Below, piece by piece: positions 1 through 9,078 of a DNA stretch of 64,000 nucleotides. This DNA is from Catenuloplanes niger (GTDB taxonomy: Bacteria > Actinomycetota > Actinomycetes > Mycobacteriales > Micromonosporaceae). The notes below the pieces were generated by a model that saw only the letters and a list, made by a program, of their open reading frames with translations, was not told the origin of the DNA and searched no databases. The translations under genes and the position numbers were made by a program. The first letter of the stretch is position 1; every line of letters starts with the position of its first letter. Location of the stretch: the NCBI RefSeq assembly GCF_031458255.1, contig NZ_JAVDYC010000001.1, forward strand, positions 9,472,501 through 9,536,500, read 5' to 3'.

Positions 1-311
1 TGCCGGTCGCCGTCCGGGTACGCCTTCGGCGCGCGCACGCCGGTCACGCCCACCGGCAGCGTCCGCGGGCCGGACCAGGCCTCCAGGTCGTCCGTGGTCC
101 ACACCCGCACGCCGTCGTCCCCGGCGGTCAGGCACCGGATCGTGCCGCCGGCGTCGCGGACCAGGAACGGGTCGGACGCGCCGCGCAGCACTCCCGCGCT
201 CTCCCGCAGCACCCGCCAGCGCAGCGCGTCCGCACCCTCGGAGAGAGCGAACCGGACGTCACCGGTGCCGGCGCCGCTGAAGGCGAGGAGAAGTCCGAAC
301 GACTCTGTCAC
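1..311 (-). CDS. GH43-like glycosidase or sialidase-type beta-propeller protein, N-terminal part
   Basis: Only the first 103 residues lie in the window; the rest is beyond base 1. The only start that is not quickly followed by a stop is GTG at 311, because the ATG just upstream of it reads into TGA after four codons. The visible part has repeated propeller-blade features: GDVRFALSEGADALRW, then ASDPFLVRD, then VWTTDDLEAWSGPR and RAPKAYPDGD. This order matches the first blades of family 43 glycosidases, where DPFLVRD would be the blade holding a catalytic Asp and RAPKA replaces the usual APE. No signal peptide is visible, so a cytoplasmic enzyme is likely. The family call is by pattern and is tentative. 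Confidence 0.5.
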   Translation of the reverse strand, partial: MTESFGLLLAFSGAGTGDVRFALSEGADALRWRVLRESAGVLRGASDPFLVRDAGGTIRCLTAGDDGVRVWTTDDLEAWSGPRTLPVGVTGVRAPKAYPDGDR

Positions 312-390
312 CGGCCGATCATAACGACCGGCCGGCAAAGTTGATCAAGGGCTGTCGGGGGTCCGACGAATGATCGGGATAATGGTGGCC

Positions 391-1065
391 ATGCTCGACA
401 ATCCGGTGTGGGCGTCGCTCGTCCACGGCCCGCATGCCCACCTCGGCCGCCGCTCCGGCGCCGCCGTTCGCTTCCTTCCGGAGGTCGGCCCGTTCCACGG
501 CCTGGCCGACCCCGGCGACCCGGCCGCCTGGGCGGATCTGGCCGCCCTCGCCGACCCCGGCGCGCAGTTCCTGGTCACCGCCCCGCGGATCGCGCCGCCG
601 GACGACTGGACCGTGGTGGAGCGGCTGGAGGGCGTGCAGATGGTCGCCACCGCCCTCGACACCGAGCCGGACCCGGACGCGATCCTCCTCGGCCCGGACG
701 ACGTGCCGGAGATGCTGGACCTGACCGCGCGCACCCGCCCCGGCCCGTTCGGCCCGCGCACCATCGAGCTCGGCACCTACCTGGGGGTGCGGCACGACGG
801 CCGGCTGATCGCGATGGCCGGGGAGCGCATGCGCCCGCCCGGCTTCACCGAGATCAGCGCGATCTGCACCGACCCGGACTTCCGTGGCAAGGGCCTGGCG
901 TCGCGGCTGGTGCGCGCGGTCGCGGCGGGCGTCGTGGCGCGTGGCGAGACGCCGTTCCTGCACGTGGCCGCGACCAACACCGCGGCGATCCGGCTGTACG
1001 TGGCGATGGGCTTCACCGTGCGCAGCCGCCCGGAGTTCGCCGTGCTCCGGGCGCCGGCCGGCTGA
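391..1065 (+). CDS. GNAT family N-acetyltransferase
   Basis: This 224-residue protein carries the acetyl-CoA fold in its C-terminal half: EISAICTDPDFRGKGLASRL holds the R/Q-x-x-G-x-G/A pyrophosphate-binding loop, followed by VAATNTAAIRLYVAMGF, the usual end of the GNAT core (FR47-like type). The N-terminal half, roughly residues 1-120, is variable and probably binds the acceptor substrate, which cannot be named. In-frame ATGs also exist at 370 and 382; I chose 391 because MLDNPVWASL begins the conserved-looking part. It is a single gene, head to tail with the convergent csoR nine bases downstream. Confidence 0.85.
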   Translation: MLDNPVWASLVHGPHAHLGRRSGAAVRFLPEVGPFHGLADPGDPAAWADLAALADPGAQFLVTAPRIAPPDDWTVVERLEGVQMVATALDTEPDPDAILLGPDDVPEMLDLTARTRPGPFGPRTIELGTYLGVRHDGRLIAMAGERMRPPGFTEISAICTDPDFRGKGLASRLVRAVAAGVVARGETPFLHVAATNTAAIRLYVAMGFTVRSRPEFAVLRAPAG

Positions 1066-1074
1066 GGCCCCCGC

Positions 1075-1371
1075 TCAGCCGCGCTTCATCAGGCGGCCCA
1101 CCGCCGCCATCATCTCGGTCGCCATCTCGTCGGCGCGGCCCTCGGCCGCGCCCTCGTGCATGCAGTGCCGCGCGTGACCGTCCAGCAGGCCCAGCGCCAC
1201 CTTGTCCAGCGCCGCCTGGATCGCCGATATCTGGGTGAGCACGTCGATGCAGTACCGGTCCTCGTCGACCATCCGCTCGATGCCGCGCACCTGCCCCTCG
1301 ATCCGGCGCAGGCGCGCCTGCAGATCGCCCTTGCTAGCCGTGTAGCCCCTGGTCGGCGCGGTTTTGCTCAT
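1075..1371 (-). CDS. csoR: CsoR-type copper-sensing repressor
   Basis: A 98-residue all-helical regulator of the CsoR/RcnR family. Cys41, His66 and Cys70 have exactly the spacing of the Cu(I) ligands of Mycobacterium tuberculosis CsoR (25 then 4 residues). The motif LRRIEGQVRGIERM near residues 21-34 is the family's DNA-contacting helix. CsoR normally represses copper efflux genes and leaves DNA when it binds Cu(I). The gene diverges from a His-rich secreted protein and CopA, and two GC-rich dyads matching CsoR operators lie in the shared 131-bp intergenic region, so control of both directions is expected. Confidence 0.93.
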   Translation of the reverse strand: MSKTAPTRGYTASKGDLQARLRRIEGQVRGIERMVDEDRYCIDVLTQISAIQAALDKVALGLLDGHARHCMHEGAAEGRADEMATEMMAAVGRLMKRG

Positions 1372-1381
1372 GGCACGGATG

Positions 1382-1401
1382 ATACAACCCCCCGGGGGTA
1401 T
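1382..1401. promoter_or_regulatory. Candidate CsoR operator 1
   Basis: The dyad ATAC-aa-CCCCCC-GGGGG-TAT has the TAC/C-run/G-run/TA layout of known CsoR operators. It begins 11 bases upstream of the csoR start codon and probably gives autoregulation. Confidence 0.7.
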
Positions 1402-1440
1402 GTGGCGCACGCTACGAAACATGCGGCCGTCCGTCCTTGG

Positions 1441-1455
1441 TACCCCCCAGGGGTA
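1441..1455. promoter_or_regulatory. Candidate CsoR operator 2
   Basis: The dyad TACCCC-CCA-GGGGTA is a second CsoR-type site, 48 bases upstream of the start of the His-rich gene. It is placed to repress the copper export operon. Confidence 0.7.
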
Positions 1456-1502
1456 TGTGTATCGTCGGGGGCGCAGAGCAGGACGACGGAGGGAGACGCA
1501 CG

Positions 1503-2426
1503 ATGAACACACCCACCCGGCTCGGCGCGTTCGGGCTCGGACTGGTCGCGGTGTTCGGCGCGGCCCTCGGCCTCGGCCGCACCGTCGGCCCGGACGCGAG
1601 CCCACCCGCCCCGGCCGCCCACACCGACAGCCACGGCGGCGCGGCGAGCCCGGGCAGCACACCGGGTCCCGACGGTCACGGCGGCACCGACGCACACGGC
1701 GGCGCGCCCGCGGAGACCCCCGGCGGTCTGCAGATCGCGCAGGACGGCTACCGGCTGGCGCCGCTCACCGACACGCTCAGCACCACCGCGCCGCAGCCGT
1801 TCCGGTTCCGGATCGTCGGGCCGGACGCCGCGACCGTCACCGCGTTCACGCCCACGCACGAGCGCGACCTGCACCTGATCGTGGTCCGCCGCGACCTGAC
1901 CGGATATCAGCACCTGCACCCGGCGCGCGCGGCCGACGGCACGTGGGAGGTCCCGCTGTCCGTGCCCGCACCCGGCGACTACCGCGTCTTCGCCGACTTC
2001 CACCCGGCCGGCCGCGACGAGCCGCTGACGCTCGGCGCGGACGTGCCGGCCGCCGGCGACTACCGCCCGCGCCCGCTGCCCGGCCCCGGCTTCACGGACA
2101 CGGTGGACGGTTACACCGTGACCGCGGACGGCCAGATCACCGCGGGTGCGCCGTCGCGGCTCACCATGGAGATCACCGAGGGCGGCGCGCCGGTCACCGA
2201 CCTGGAGCGCTACCTCGGCGCGTTCGGGCACCTGGTCGCGCTGCGCGACGGCGACCTGGCCTACCTGCACGTGCACCCGGACGCGGACGGGCTCGGCTTC
2301 ACCGTCGAGGTGCCGTCGCCCGGCACGTACCGGCTGTTCCTGGATTTCCAGCACCGCGGCACGGTCCGGACCGCGGAGTTCACGATGACCACCGAGCACG
2401 GGGAGCCGGGGCACACCCATGGCTGA
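1503..2426 (+). CDS. Membrane-anchored His-rich protein of the copper operon
   Basis: 307 residues. Residues 8-28 form a hydrophobic signal-anchor, followed by a Pro/Gly/His-rich stretch with HGG repeats, so the bulk should lie outside the membrane. Two similar beta-rich modules follow, marked by [19 protein letters not shown] and by [19 protein letters not shown]; each has a cluster of histidines fit for metal binding. Related proteins are usually found beside copA in actinomycetes and are annotated as hypothetical. The ATG at 1503 follows a GGAGGGAG ribosome site. Its end overlaps copA by eight bases, so the two are likely translated together. A role in extracytoplasmic copper handling is inferred. 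Confidence 0.7.
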   Translation: MNTPTRLGAFGLGLVAVFGAALGLGRTVGPDASPPAPAAHTDSHGGAASPGSTPGPDGHGGTDAHGGAPAETPGGLQIAQDGYRLAPLTDTLSTTAPQPFRFRIVGPDAATVTAFTPTHERDLHLIVVRRDLTGYQHLHPARAADGTWEVPLSVPAPGDYRVFADFHPAGRDEPLTLGADVPAAGDYRPRPLPGPGFTDTVDGYTVTADGQITAGAPSRLTMEITEGGAPVTDLERYLGAFGHLVALRDGDLAYLHVHPDADGLGFTVEVPSPGTYRLFLDFQHRGTVRTAEFTMTTEHGEPGHTHG

Positions 2427-4611
2427 CACGCAGCGGATCGAGCTCGCGATCGGCGGCATGACCTGCGCCGCCTGCGCGAACCGGATCGAGAAGAAGCTCA
2501 ACCGGATGGACGGCGTGACCGCGACCGTCAACTACGCCACGGAGAAGGCGACCGCGACGGTCGGCGCGGGGATCACCGCGGACGACCTGATCGCCACCGT
2601 GGAGAAGACCGGTTACACCGCGACCCGGCACCGGGACGAACCGGCGGCGACGGCCGAGCCCGCGGACCCGCTGCGGACCAGGCTGATCGTCTCCGCGGTG
2701 CTGTCCGTACCGGTGATCCTCCTGGCCATGGTTCCGGCCTGGCAGTTCACCTACTGGCAGTGGGCGTCACTGACGCTGGCCGCGCCGGTCGTGGTCTACG
2801 GCGGCTGGCCGTTCCACCGGGCCGCCGTGATCAACCTGCGGCACGGCGCCGCCACCATGGACACGCTGGTCTCGCTGGGCACCGTCGCGGCCTTCGGCTG
2901 GTCGCTGTGGGCGCTGTTCCTCGGCACCGCGGGCGAGCCCGGCATGACGCACCCGTTCCGGCTGGACATCGGCCCGTCCGACGGCGCCGGCAACATCTAC
3001 CTCGAGGCCGCCGCGGGCGTCACCACGTTCCTGCTGACCGGCCGCTACTTCGAGCACCGGTCGAAGCGGCGCGCCGGATCGGCGCTGCGCGCGCTGCTGG
3101 ACATGGGCGCCAAGGACGTGGCCGTGCTCCGCGGCGGCACCGAGACCCGCGTGCCCGTCGACGCGCTCCAGCCCCAGGACCTCTTCGTGGTACGCCCGGG
3201 CGAGAAGATCGCCACGGACGGCGTGGTCGAGGAGGGCACGTCCGCCGTGGACACCAGCATGCTGACCGGCGAGTCCGTGCCGGTCGAGGTGCGGCCCGGC
3301 GACGCGGTGACCGGCGCGACCGTCAACGCGGGCGGCCGCCTGGTGGTGCGCGCCACCCGGGTCGGCGCGGACACCCGCCTGGCGCAGATGGCCCGGCTGG
3401 TCGAGGAGGCGCAGGCCGGCAAGGCGAACGTGCAGCGCCTCGCCGACCGCATCTCCGGCGTCTTCGTGCCGGTCGTCATCGCGCTCGCGGCCGGCACGCT
3501 CGGCTGGTGGGTCGGGACCGGCGCGGGCTGGAACGCCGCGTTCACCGCCGCGGTCGCCGTGCTGATCATCGCGTGCCCGTGCGCGCTCGGCCTGGCCACG
3601 CCGACCGCGCTGCTGGTCGGCACCGGCCGGGGTGCCCAGCTCGGCATCCTGATCAAGGGCGCGGAGGTGCTGGAACAGACGCGCCGGGTGGACACGATCG
3701 TGCTGGACAAGACCGGCACGGTCACCGAGGGGCGGATGACGCTGGCCGCGACCGTACCCGCGCGGGGTCAGGACCCTGACGAGGTGCGGCGGCTCGCGGC
3801 CGCGGTCGAGTCCGCGTCCGAGCACCCGATCGCCGCCGCGATCGCGGCCGGGCAGACCGGCCTGCCACCGGTGACGAACTTCACGAACCTCGAGGGCCTG
3901 GGGGTACGGGGTGAGGTCGCCGGCCGGGAGATCGTCGTCGGCCGGCCCGGCCTGCTCCGGGAGCGCGGCTACGACGTACCCGCGGAGGTCGAGGAGGCCT
4001 GCGCGGCCGCGGAGGCGCAGGGCCGCACCGCGGTCGTGGCCGGCTGGGACGGCGAAGCCCGCGGCGTGCTCGCGGTCGCCGACCGCATCCGGCCCACCAG
4101 CGCGGACGCGATCGCCCGGCTCAAGCGGCTCGGCCTGCACCCGGTGCTGCTGACCGGCGACAACGAGACGGTCGCGCGCGCGGTCGCGGCCGAGGTCGGC
4201 ATCGACGACGTGATCGCGGGTGTGCTGCCGGCCGGCAAGGTCGACGCGGTCAAGCAGTTGCAGGCGCGCGGCCGGGTGGTGGCGATGGCCGGTGACGGCG
4301 TCAACGACGCGGCCGCGCTCGCGCAGGCCGACCTCGGGCTCGCGATGGGCACCGGCACCGACGTGGCGATCGAGGCCGCCGACCTGACGCTGGTCCGCGG
4401 CGACCTGGCCGCGGCCGCGGACGCGATCCGGCTGTCCCGGCGCACGCTGGCGATCATCAAGGGGAACCTGTTCTGGGCGTTCGCCTACAACCTGGCCGGT
4501 CTGCCGCTGGCCGCCGCCGGCATGCTGAACCCGATGATCGCCGGTGGCGCGATGGCGTTCTCGTCCGTCTTCGTGGTCGCCAACAGCCTCCGCCTCCGAC
4601 GATTTTCTTGA
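2419..4611 (+). CDS. copA: Copper-exporting P1B-type ATPase CopA
   Basis: A 730-residue P-type ATPase that should pump Cu(I) out of the cytoplasm at the cost of ATP. In order: one N-terminal heavy-metal domain with GMTCAAC (Cys16, Cys19); membrane helices from about residue 90; the TGES actuator loop; the membrane metal site CPC (386-388); the phosphorylated Asp430 in DKTGT; the SEHPI nucleotide site; and the [10 protein letters not shown] hinge. Tyr-Asn in helix 7 (AFAYN) and Met-x-x-Ser-Ser in helix 8 (MAFSS) are the P1B-1 determinants of Cu(I) specificity. It overlaps the preceding gene by eight bases and is expected to be under CsoR control. Confidence 0.96.
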   Translation: MADTQRIELAIGGMTCAACANRIEKKLNRMDGVTATVNYATEKATATVGAGITADDLIATVEKTGYTATRHRDEPAATAEPADPLRTRLIVSAVLSVPVILLAMVPAWQFTYWQWASLTLAAPVVVYGGWPFHRAAVINLRHGAATMDTLVSLGTVAAFGWSLWALFLGTAGEPGMTHPFRLDIGPSDGAGNIYLEAAAGVTTFLLTGRYFEHRSKRRAGSALRALLDMGAKDVAVLRGGTETRVPVDALQPQDLFVVRPGEKIATDGVVEEGTSAVDTSMLTGESVPVEVRPGDAVTGATVNAGGRLVVRATRVGADTRLAQMARLVEEAQAGKANVQRLADRISGVFVPVVIALAAGTLGWWVGTGAGWNAAFTAAVAVLIIACPCALGLATPTALLVGTGRGAQLGILIKGAEVLEQTRRVDTIVLDKTGTVTEGRMTLAATVPARGQDPDEVRRLAAAVESASEHPIAAAIAAGQTGLPPVTNFTNLEGLGVRGEVAGREIVVGRPGLLRERGYDVPAEVEEACAAAEAQGRTAVVAGWDGEARGVLAVADRIRPTSADAIARLKRLGLHPVLLTGDNETVARAVAAEVGIDDVIAGVLPAGKVDAVKQLQARGRVVAMAGDGVNDAAALAQADLGLAMGTGTDVAIEAADLTLVRGDLAAAADAIRLSRRTLAIIKGNLFWAFAYNLAGLPLAAAGMLNPMIAGGAMAFSSVFVVANSLRLRRFS

Positions 4612-4680
4612 GGTTTTTCCGCAGCTCAGCACGCTTATGTGAACACGTTGTTCGCGTTTGATCCGTGGTTTCATCGAGCC

Positions 4681-5526
4681 ATGCCCATTCTCGTCACCGG
4701 CGCGACCGGCACGGTCGGCCGCGCGCTCGTCCGGCAACTCGTGGCCGCGGGTCACCACGTCCGCGCGCTGACCCGCGACCCGGCCTCGGCCGCCGCCCGC
4801 GCGCTGCCGTCGTCCGTCGAGGTCGTCGCCGGCGACTTCGACGACCCGGCCTCGCTGGTCCCCGCGCTGCGCGGCGTGACGCGCATGCACCTGGTCGCGA
4901 TGGGCGGCGTGCTCGGCCCGGCCGGCGCGGACGTCGTCGCGCTGGCCGAGGAGTCCGGCGTGCGCCGCCTGGTCCACCTCGGCCACGACGACGCCAGCCG
5001 CGACGACGATCCACTCGAGACGTCGCACCGATCGCTGCGGCGGGTGATCGAGGGATCGTCGCTGGAGTGGACGCACCTGTTCCCGGGCGAGTTCGCCGCC
5101 AACACGCTGGACTGGGCCGCGTCGATCCGGGCCTCGCACACGGTCCGGGCACCGTTCCCGGACTGGAACTCGGCGCTGGTCCACGAGGCCGACATCGCCG
5201 CGGTCGCCGCCGCGGCGCTGCTCGACGACGGCCACGCCGGCCGGGTGTACATGCCCACCGGCCCGTCGGCCGTCCGCCGCACCGACGCGGTCCGCGCGAT
5301 CGGCGCCGCGATCGGCCGGGAGATCACGTTCGTGCCGCTCAGCCCGGACGAGGCGCGCGCGGAATGGGCCGGCGTCCACCCGCCGATCGTGATCGACTGG
5401 TTCCTGGAGATGGGCCGGAACCCGGACACCAACGCCTGGGTCTCCCCCGACGTGCCGGCCGTCACCGGCAACCCCGGCCGACCGTTCACCGGATGGGCCC
5501 ACGACCACGCCGCCGACTTCCACTGA
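4681..5526 (+). CDS. NmrA-like NAD(P)-binding protein
   Basis: 281 residues of the atypical short-chain dehydrogenase (NmrA/HSCARG) type. The N-terminus ILVTGATGTVGRALV holds the Gly-x-x-Gly-x-x-Gly dinucleotide loop. There is no clear Tyr-x3-Lys catalytic pair, so it may be a redox sensor or a reductase of unknown substrate. I chose ATG 4681, directly before the Rossmann strand; an earlier in-frame start at 4639 would add an unconserved 14-residue leader. No strong ribosome site is present. The next gene starts ten bases downstream and may be co-transcribed. Confidence 0.78.
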   Translation: MPILVTGATGTVGRALVRQLVAAGHHVRALTRDPASAAARALPSSVEVVAGDFDDPASLVPALRGVTRMHLVAMGGVLGPAGADVVALAEESGVRRLVHLGHDDASRDDDPLETSHRSLRRVIEGSSLEWTHLFPGEFAANTLDWAASIRASHTVRAPFPDWNSALVHEADIAAVAAAALLDDGHAGRVYMPTGPSAVRRTDAVRAIGAAIGREITFVPLSPDEARAEWAGVHPPIVIDWFLEMGRNPDTNAWVSPDVPAVTGNPGRPFTGWAHDHAADFH

Positions 5527-5535
5527 GTTGCCGCC

Positions 5536-5996
5536 ATGACCACCGTGCACGACACCGCCGGCGGCCACGACGGCCTGCTCCGCCTCGCCCACGCCTGGCA
5601 CACCCGCGCCCTCGCCGACGAGGTGGTCGCACACGCGTTCAGCCACGGCCACCACCCCGACCACACCACCCGCCTCGCCGCCTACCGGTCCGAGGCGCTC
5701 GGCGGCCCACCCCTGTTCAGCACCGCCGTCGGCGACGAGACCACGGTCGTCCGCCTGCACAGCGGCAACGGCCCGCACAAGGACATGGACCGACGCGCGA
5801 TCGACGCGTTCGCGCCGCGCTCACCGACGTCGCCATGCCCGCCCCGGTCGCGCGGGTTCTCCTCGACTACTTCACTTGGACCACCACGCAGTCGCTGACC
5901 CGCTACCTCGACTCCCCCGACGACGTCCCGGCCGGTCTGCCCGTCCCCCACTGGTCCTGGACCGGCCTGCAGCCCTTCTCACCGCCACCTGCCTGA
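5536..5996 (+). pseudogene. Group 2 truncated hemoglobin-like gene broken by a frameshift
   Basis: The first 91 codons read as a globin-like protein: helices with LRLAHAWHTRALADEVVAHAF, then ALGGPPLFST and VRLHSGNGPHKDMDRRAI, a pattern shared by a family of actinobacterial truncated hemoglobins. At about 5809-5815 the frame is lost. The expected C-terminus (ALTDVAMPAPVARVLLDYF, then WTTTQSLTRY and a terminal HWSW) continues in another frame to a stop at 5994-5996. One missing base after the TTC codon would restore a single protein of about 152 residues. It is either a recent pseudogene or a sequence error. Confidence 0.65.
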
Positions 5997-6008
5997 CCGC
6001 GCCGCCGG

Positions 6009-6503
6009 TCAGCCGATGGCGCCGGCGCGGCGCAGCAGCGGTTCCCACCGCGTGTCGATCGTCAGCGTTCCGTAGTCGGCGCCGAGCAGGACGCGGCCGG
6101 CGAAATCGATCACGTCGGCGGCGACCGGCACGAACTCGGTGCTGTCCCACCAGGTCACACCGGTGTCCGGGAACCACCAGACCCGGCCGTCGCGCCGGTC
6201 CAGCACCAGCGGCGCCCCGTCGATCTCGCCGATGACCAGCCACCGGTCGAGGTCGTCGATGATCTCCGGGAATGCGGTGGCGACCTGGAGCGTGCCCTGA
6301 CCGGTGCGGATCTCCGCGGTGCCGTAGAGGAACACCGAGGCGGTGACGCACCCGTCCATCACCCGCAGCAGTCGCCGTAGGCGCTCCGGAAGCTCGGCGG
6401 GGACGGCGGCGGCCGGCTCCTTCGGGCCGAACACACCGGCCCGGCCGTCCGCGGCGATGACGGCCCGGACCGCCGCCGCCTTCCGGCGCACATCGTCGAT
6501 CAA
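6009..6503 (-). CDS. SMI1/KNR4 (SUKH)-like protein
   Basis: About 164 residues with the acidic, Trp-rich composition of the SUKH superfamily: GVFGPKEPAAAVPAELPERL, then WLVIGEIDGAPLVLDRRDGRVWWF and a C-terminal WWDSTEFVPVAADVIDF. Such proteins are often immunity proteins against secreted toxins, but no toxin gene adjoins this one. I chose TTG at 6503 because GGAGGG sits seven bases before it; an in-frame ATG at 6563 would give 184 residues. It diverges from the small gene at 6672. Confidence 0.6.
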   Translation of the reverse strand: MIDDVRRKAAAVRAVIAADGRAGVFGPKEPAAAVPAELPERLRRLLRVMDGCVTASVFLYGTAEIRTGQGTLQVATAFPEIIDDLDRWLVIGEIDGAPLVLDRRDGRVWWFPDTGVTWWDSTEFVPVAADVIDFAGRVLLGADYGTLTIDTRWEPLLRRAGAIG

Positions 6504-6671
6504 CGCGGTCCCTCCACGCCGGAGGCCCGCAGTCTCGGACACCGTTCCGCCACGGCACTCCATCCGATCTTCGCCACGCCCCGATTATGACCACGCCGCG
6601 CCATCCGCCCCGGTCGAGGACCCGGGCCGGCCTGCCGCAGCGGGGAGCCGGGCGGCCGTCATGCTGCGCGC

Positions 6672-6968
6672 GTGGACGAACCCGGCCCGCCATTCGCTGT
6701 CGCGTTCGTGCGTAGTGTGGCCGTCCTGGCGCTGGAGGCCGACGCGCAGACGGCGTGGCTGGACAGCAGCGGCACCTTGCCCTCCGCGGACGAGCCGGCG
6801 CTGGAGTTCGACGACGGCTACCGGCTGGCACCGACCTTCGTGGAGCACGGCTGGCTGGACGGCGCGGCGATGCCGGCGCTGGCGCGGATCGACGCCCAGC
6901 TGGACGCGATGAGCGGACCGCAGAACAGCGACCTGTGGCACGTCACCGCCCTGTCCGGTGCGGCATAA
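6672..6968 (+). CDS. Small protein of unknown function
   Basis: A 98-residue acidic protein starting at GTG. It has no recognisable motif beyond a predicted N-terminal helix (AFVRSVAVLALEADAQTAWL) and a central FDDGYRLAPTFVEHGWLDGAAM. There is no signal peptide or membrane segment. It diverges from the SUKH-like gene. I do not recognise its family; codon bias supports a real gene. Confidence 0.5.
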   Translation: MDEPGPPFAVAFVRSVAVLALEADAQTAWLDSSGTLPSADEPALEFDDGYRLAPTFVEHGWLDGAAMPALARIDAQLDAMSGPQNSDLWHVTALSGAA

Positions 6969-7062
6969 TGGGCGCGCGTCCGGGCGTTGGCGACGACGGC
7001 CCTCATCCTGCTCGACTGAAACACGGGTGCCGGCCTGTCTCGGGACGGGCGGGCCTCGGCGG

Positions 7063-8271
7063 TCACGACGGGTGTGCGGGGACGGCCGCCGGGTCGGGGG
7101 TGCGGCGGAGGTTGCGGATCGTGGGGGTCAGCAGCAGCGCGGCGCAGCCGAGCAGGCCGGCGGTGACCGACGCGGCCAGCACCCGCTCCGCGCCGATCCA
7201 GGAGGACACCGGGCCGGCCAGGGACTGGCCGACGGGGAGGCTGCCGTCGGAGCCGAGGACCTCGTAGGCGGTGAGCCGGTTCAGCATCCGCGGCGGGACC
7301 TGGGTCTGGACGCTGGTCTGCCACATCACCGACCAGAACGCCCACGCCGCGCCGTTCGCCACGGCCGCGGCCAGCAGCACCGGCAGGCCGGCGTGCAGCG
7401 CGATCGCCAGCGGCAGCAGCACGTAGCCGGTCATCGCGACCGCACCGGCCGCGAGCGGGCGGGCCGGGCGCAGGCGCAGCGCGGCCAGGCCGCCGAGGAT
7501 CGTGCCGGCGCCGACCGCGGACTGCGTCCAGCCGTAGGCGGCCGGGCCGAGCGTGCCGCTGATCAGGGTCGCGCCGAGCGGCAGCAGCGGCCCGAACAGG
7601 AACACGCCGAACACGACCCACACCAGGATGACGCCCCACAGCCAGGTCCGGGAGCGGAACTCGTGCCAGCCGGCGACCAGGTCCGCGGCCATCGACGACC
7701 GCTCGGCGCGCGGGACCGGGCCGACCCGGACGAACGCCAGGCAGACCGCGCTGACCGCGAACGTGGCCGCGTCGACGGTGTAGACGACGCCGGCGCCGGC
7801 GAAGCCGAACAGGATGCCGGCCGCGGCCGGGCCGAGCAGTTCCGCGATCGCGTTCGCGACCCGGATGGTGGCGTTGGCGCGCTGCGGGTCGTCGGTGATG
7901 AGCGGGATGATGCCGTTCACGCCGGGCTGGTACATGGCGGACGCGGCGCCGCTCACGGCGGAACAGGCGATCAACAGCCACAGCGACGGTACGCCGGTGA
8001 GGAACCCGACCGCGACCGTGCCCTGCGCGGCCAGCCGCACCAGGTCGGCGCCGAGCATCAGCGGACGCGCGCCGATCCGGTCCGCGAACACGCCGCCGAA
8101 CAGGATGAACCCGAGGAACGGCACCATCCAGGCGGCCAGCACCACGCCGATCCCGGTGGCGCCGTGGATCGCGCCGATGGCCAGTGCGGACGCGACCAGC
8201 AGCATGGCGTCGCCGAAGACCGAGACGGAGCGGGCCACGAAGTACCGGGTGAAGTTGGGCGTCCAACGCAT
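7063..8271 (-). CDS. MFS transporter (EntS-like, MFS_3 type)
   Basis: 402 residues with about 12 hydrophobic helices. The MFS signature between helices 2 and 3 is visible as GGVFADRIGARPLML. Other features such as GAASAMYQPGVNGIIPLI and VANAIAELLGPAAAG in helices 4-5 are typical of the enterobactin-exporter-like MFS_3 group, which export drugs or siderophores. The substrate is unknown. I prefer ATG 8271 (MRWTPNFTRYF); a GTG at 8298 would add nine residues. It diverges from the hydrolase gene at 8339. Confidence 0.85.
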   Translation of the reverse strand: MRWTPNFTRYFVARSVSVFGDAMLLVASALAIGAIHGATGIGVVLAAWMVPFLGFILFGGVFADRIGARPLMLGADLVRLAAQGTVAVGFLTGVPSLWLLIACSAVSGAASAMYQPGVNGIIPLITDDPQRANATIRVANAIAELLGPAAAGILFGFAGAGVVYTVDAATFAVSAVCLAFVRVGPVPRAERSSMAADLVAGWHEFRSRTWLWGVILVWVVFGVFLFGPLLPLGATLISGTLGPAAYGWTQSAVGAGTILGGLAALRLRPARPLAAGAVAMTGYVLLPLAIALHAGLPVLLAAAVANGAAWAFWSVMWQTSVQTQVPPRMLNRLTAYEVLGSDGSLPVGQSLAGPVSSWIGAERVLAASVTAGLLGCAALLLTPTIRNLRRTPDPAAVPAHPS

Positions 8272-8326
8272 CCGCTGATCTTCGCCGATGTGAGCCACGC
8301 CCGCGCGACGACACGATACTCACCGG

Positions 8327-8332
8327 TAATAT
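8327..8332 (+). promoter_or_regulatory. Candidate -10 box of a leaderless transcript
   Basis: TAATAT lies six bases before the GTG start at 8339, which has no Shine-Dalgarno sequence. This spacing would place the transcription start at or next to the start codon. No clear -35 box was found. Confidence 0.4.
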
Positions 8333-8338
8333 CCCGGG

Positions 8339-9058
8339 GTGCAGAAGATCCTTAACACGAGGGAATGGGGATCCGGTGACCGCGTCGCGGTGCTGATCCA
8401 CGGCATGATCACCGATTCGCGCAGCTGGCACGAGGTCGGTCCGGCGCTGGCCGGGAAGGGTTACCGGGTGCTCGCACCGGATCTGCCCGGCCACGGCCAC
8501 TCCCCGGCGCCGGACGGCGACCTGACGCTGCCGGACGTCGTGGACCTGCTGCTGCGCACCGTGCCCGCCGAGCCGGAGCTGGCGGTCGGGCACTCGCTCG
8601 GCGGCGTCGTCCTGGCCGCGGCCGTCGGCGCGCTCCGCCCGGCCCGGGCCGTCTACGTCGACCCGCCGCAGCGGCTGGACGACGGCGGGTACAGCCTGGA
8701 GGCGACGATCGCGTACCTGAACAAGCGCAAGGCCGCCCGCAACCGCGAGACGCTGCTGCGCGACCGGCCGTGGTGGCCGGAGACGGACATGCTCAACGAG
8801 ATCGAGGCCGCGCTGCGCTGGGACACCACGTCCACGGCGAAGCTGCTGGCGTCCGCGGCCGACCGGGACCTGGCGCCGGTCGCGTCCGTGCCGTCGCTGC
8901 TGATCAGGGCGGATCCGAGCGAGTACGTGCCGGACGACGCCGCGGTGGAGCGGCTCACCGCCGCCGGCATCACGGTCCGCACCGTCCCCGGCGCGGGCCA
9001 CACCGTCTGGTACGGCCGGCTCACCGATTTCCTGTCCGCGATGGACGGCTGGGTCTGA
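8339..9058 (+). CDS. Alpha/beta hydrolase
   Basis: 239 residues with the complete hydrolase fold pattern: oxyanion-hole strand VAVLIHGMITDSRSW, the DLPGHGHS loop, nucleophile elbow GHSLGG (Ser86), an acid candidate in LLIRADPSEYVPDD and the catalytic His221 in GAGHTVW. The substrate is not predictable. A GTG start with a -10-like TAATAT six bases upstream and no ribosome site suggests a leaderless message. It is followed by an AraC-type regulator gene 20 bases downstream. Confidence 0.88.
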   Translation: MQKILNTREWGSGDRVAVLIHGMITDSRSWHEVGPALAGKGYRVLAPDLPGHGHSPAPDGDLTLPDVVDLLLRTVPAEPELAVGHSLGGVVLAAAVGALRPARAVYVDPPQRLDDGGYSLEATIAYLNKRKAARNRETLLRDRPWWPETDMLNEIEAALRWDTTSTAKLLASAADRDLAPVASVPSLLIRADPSEYVPDDAAVERLTAAGITVRTVPGAGHTVWYGRLTDFLSAMDGWV

Positions 9059-9078
9059 CACCCGGCACACTCGGCATC

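Noticed and set aside
2767-5778. A 1003-codon open frame on the minus strand
   Set aside because: It is antisense to copA and the NmrA-like gene, is Arg/Gly/His-rich, and has no domain. Long antisense frames are common in very GC-rich DNA.
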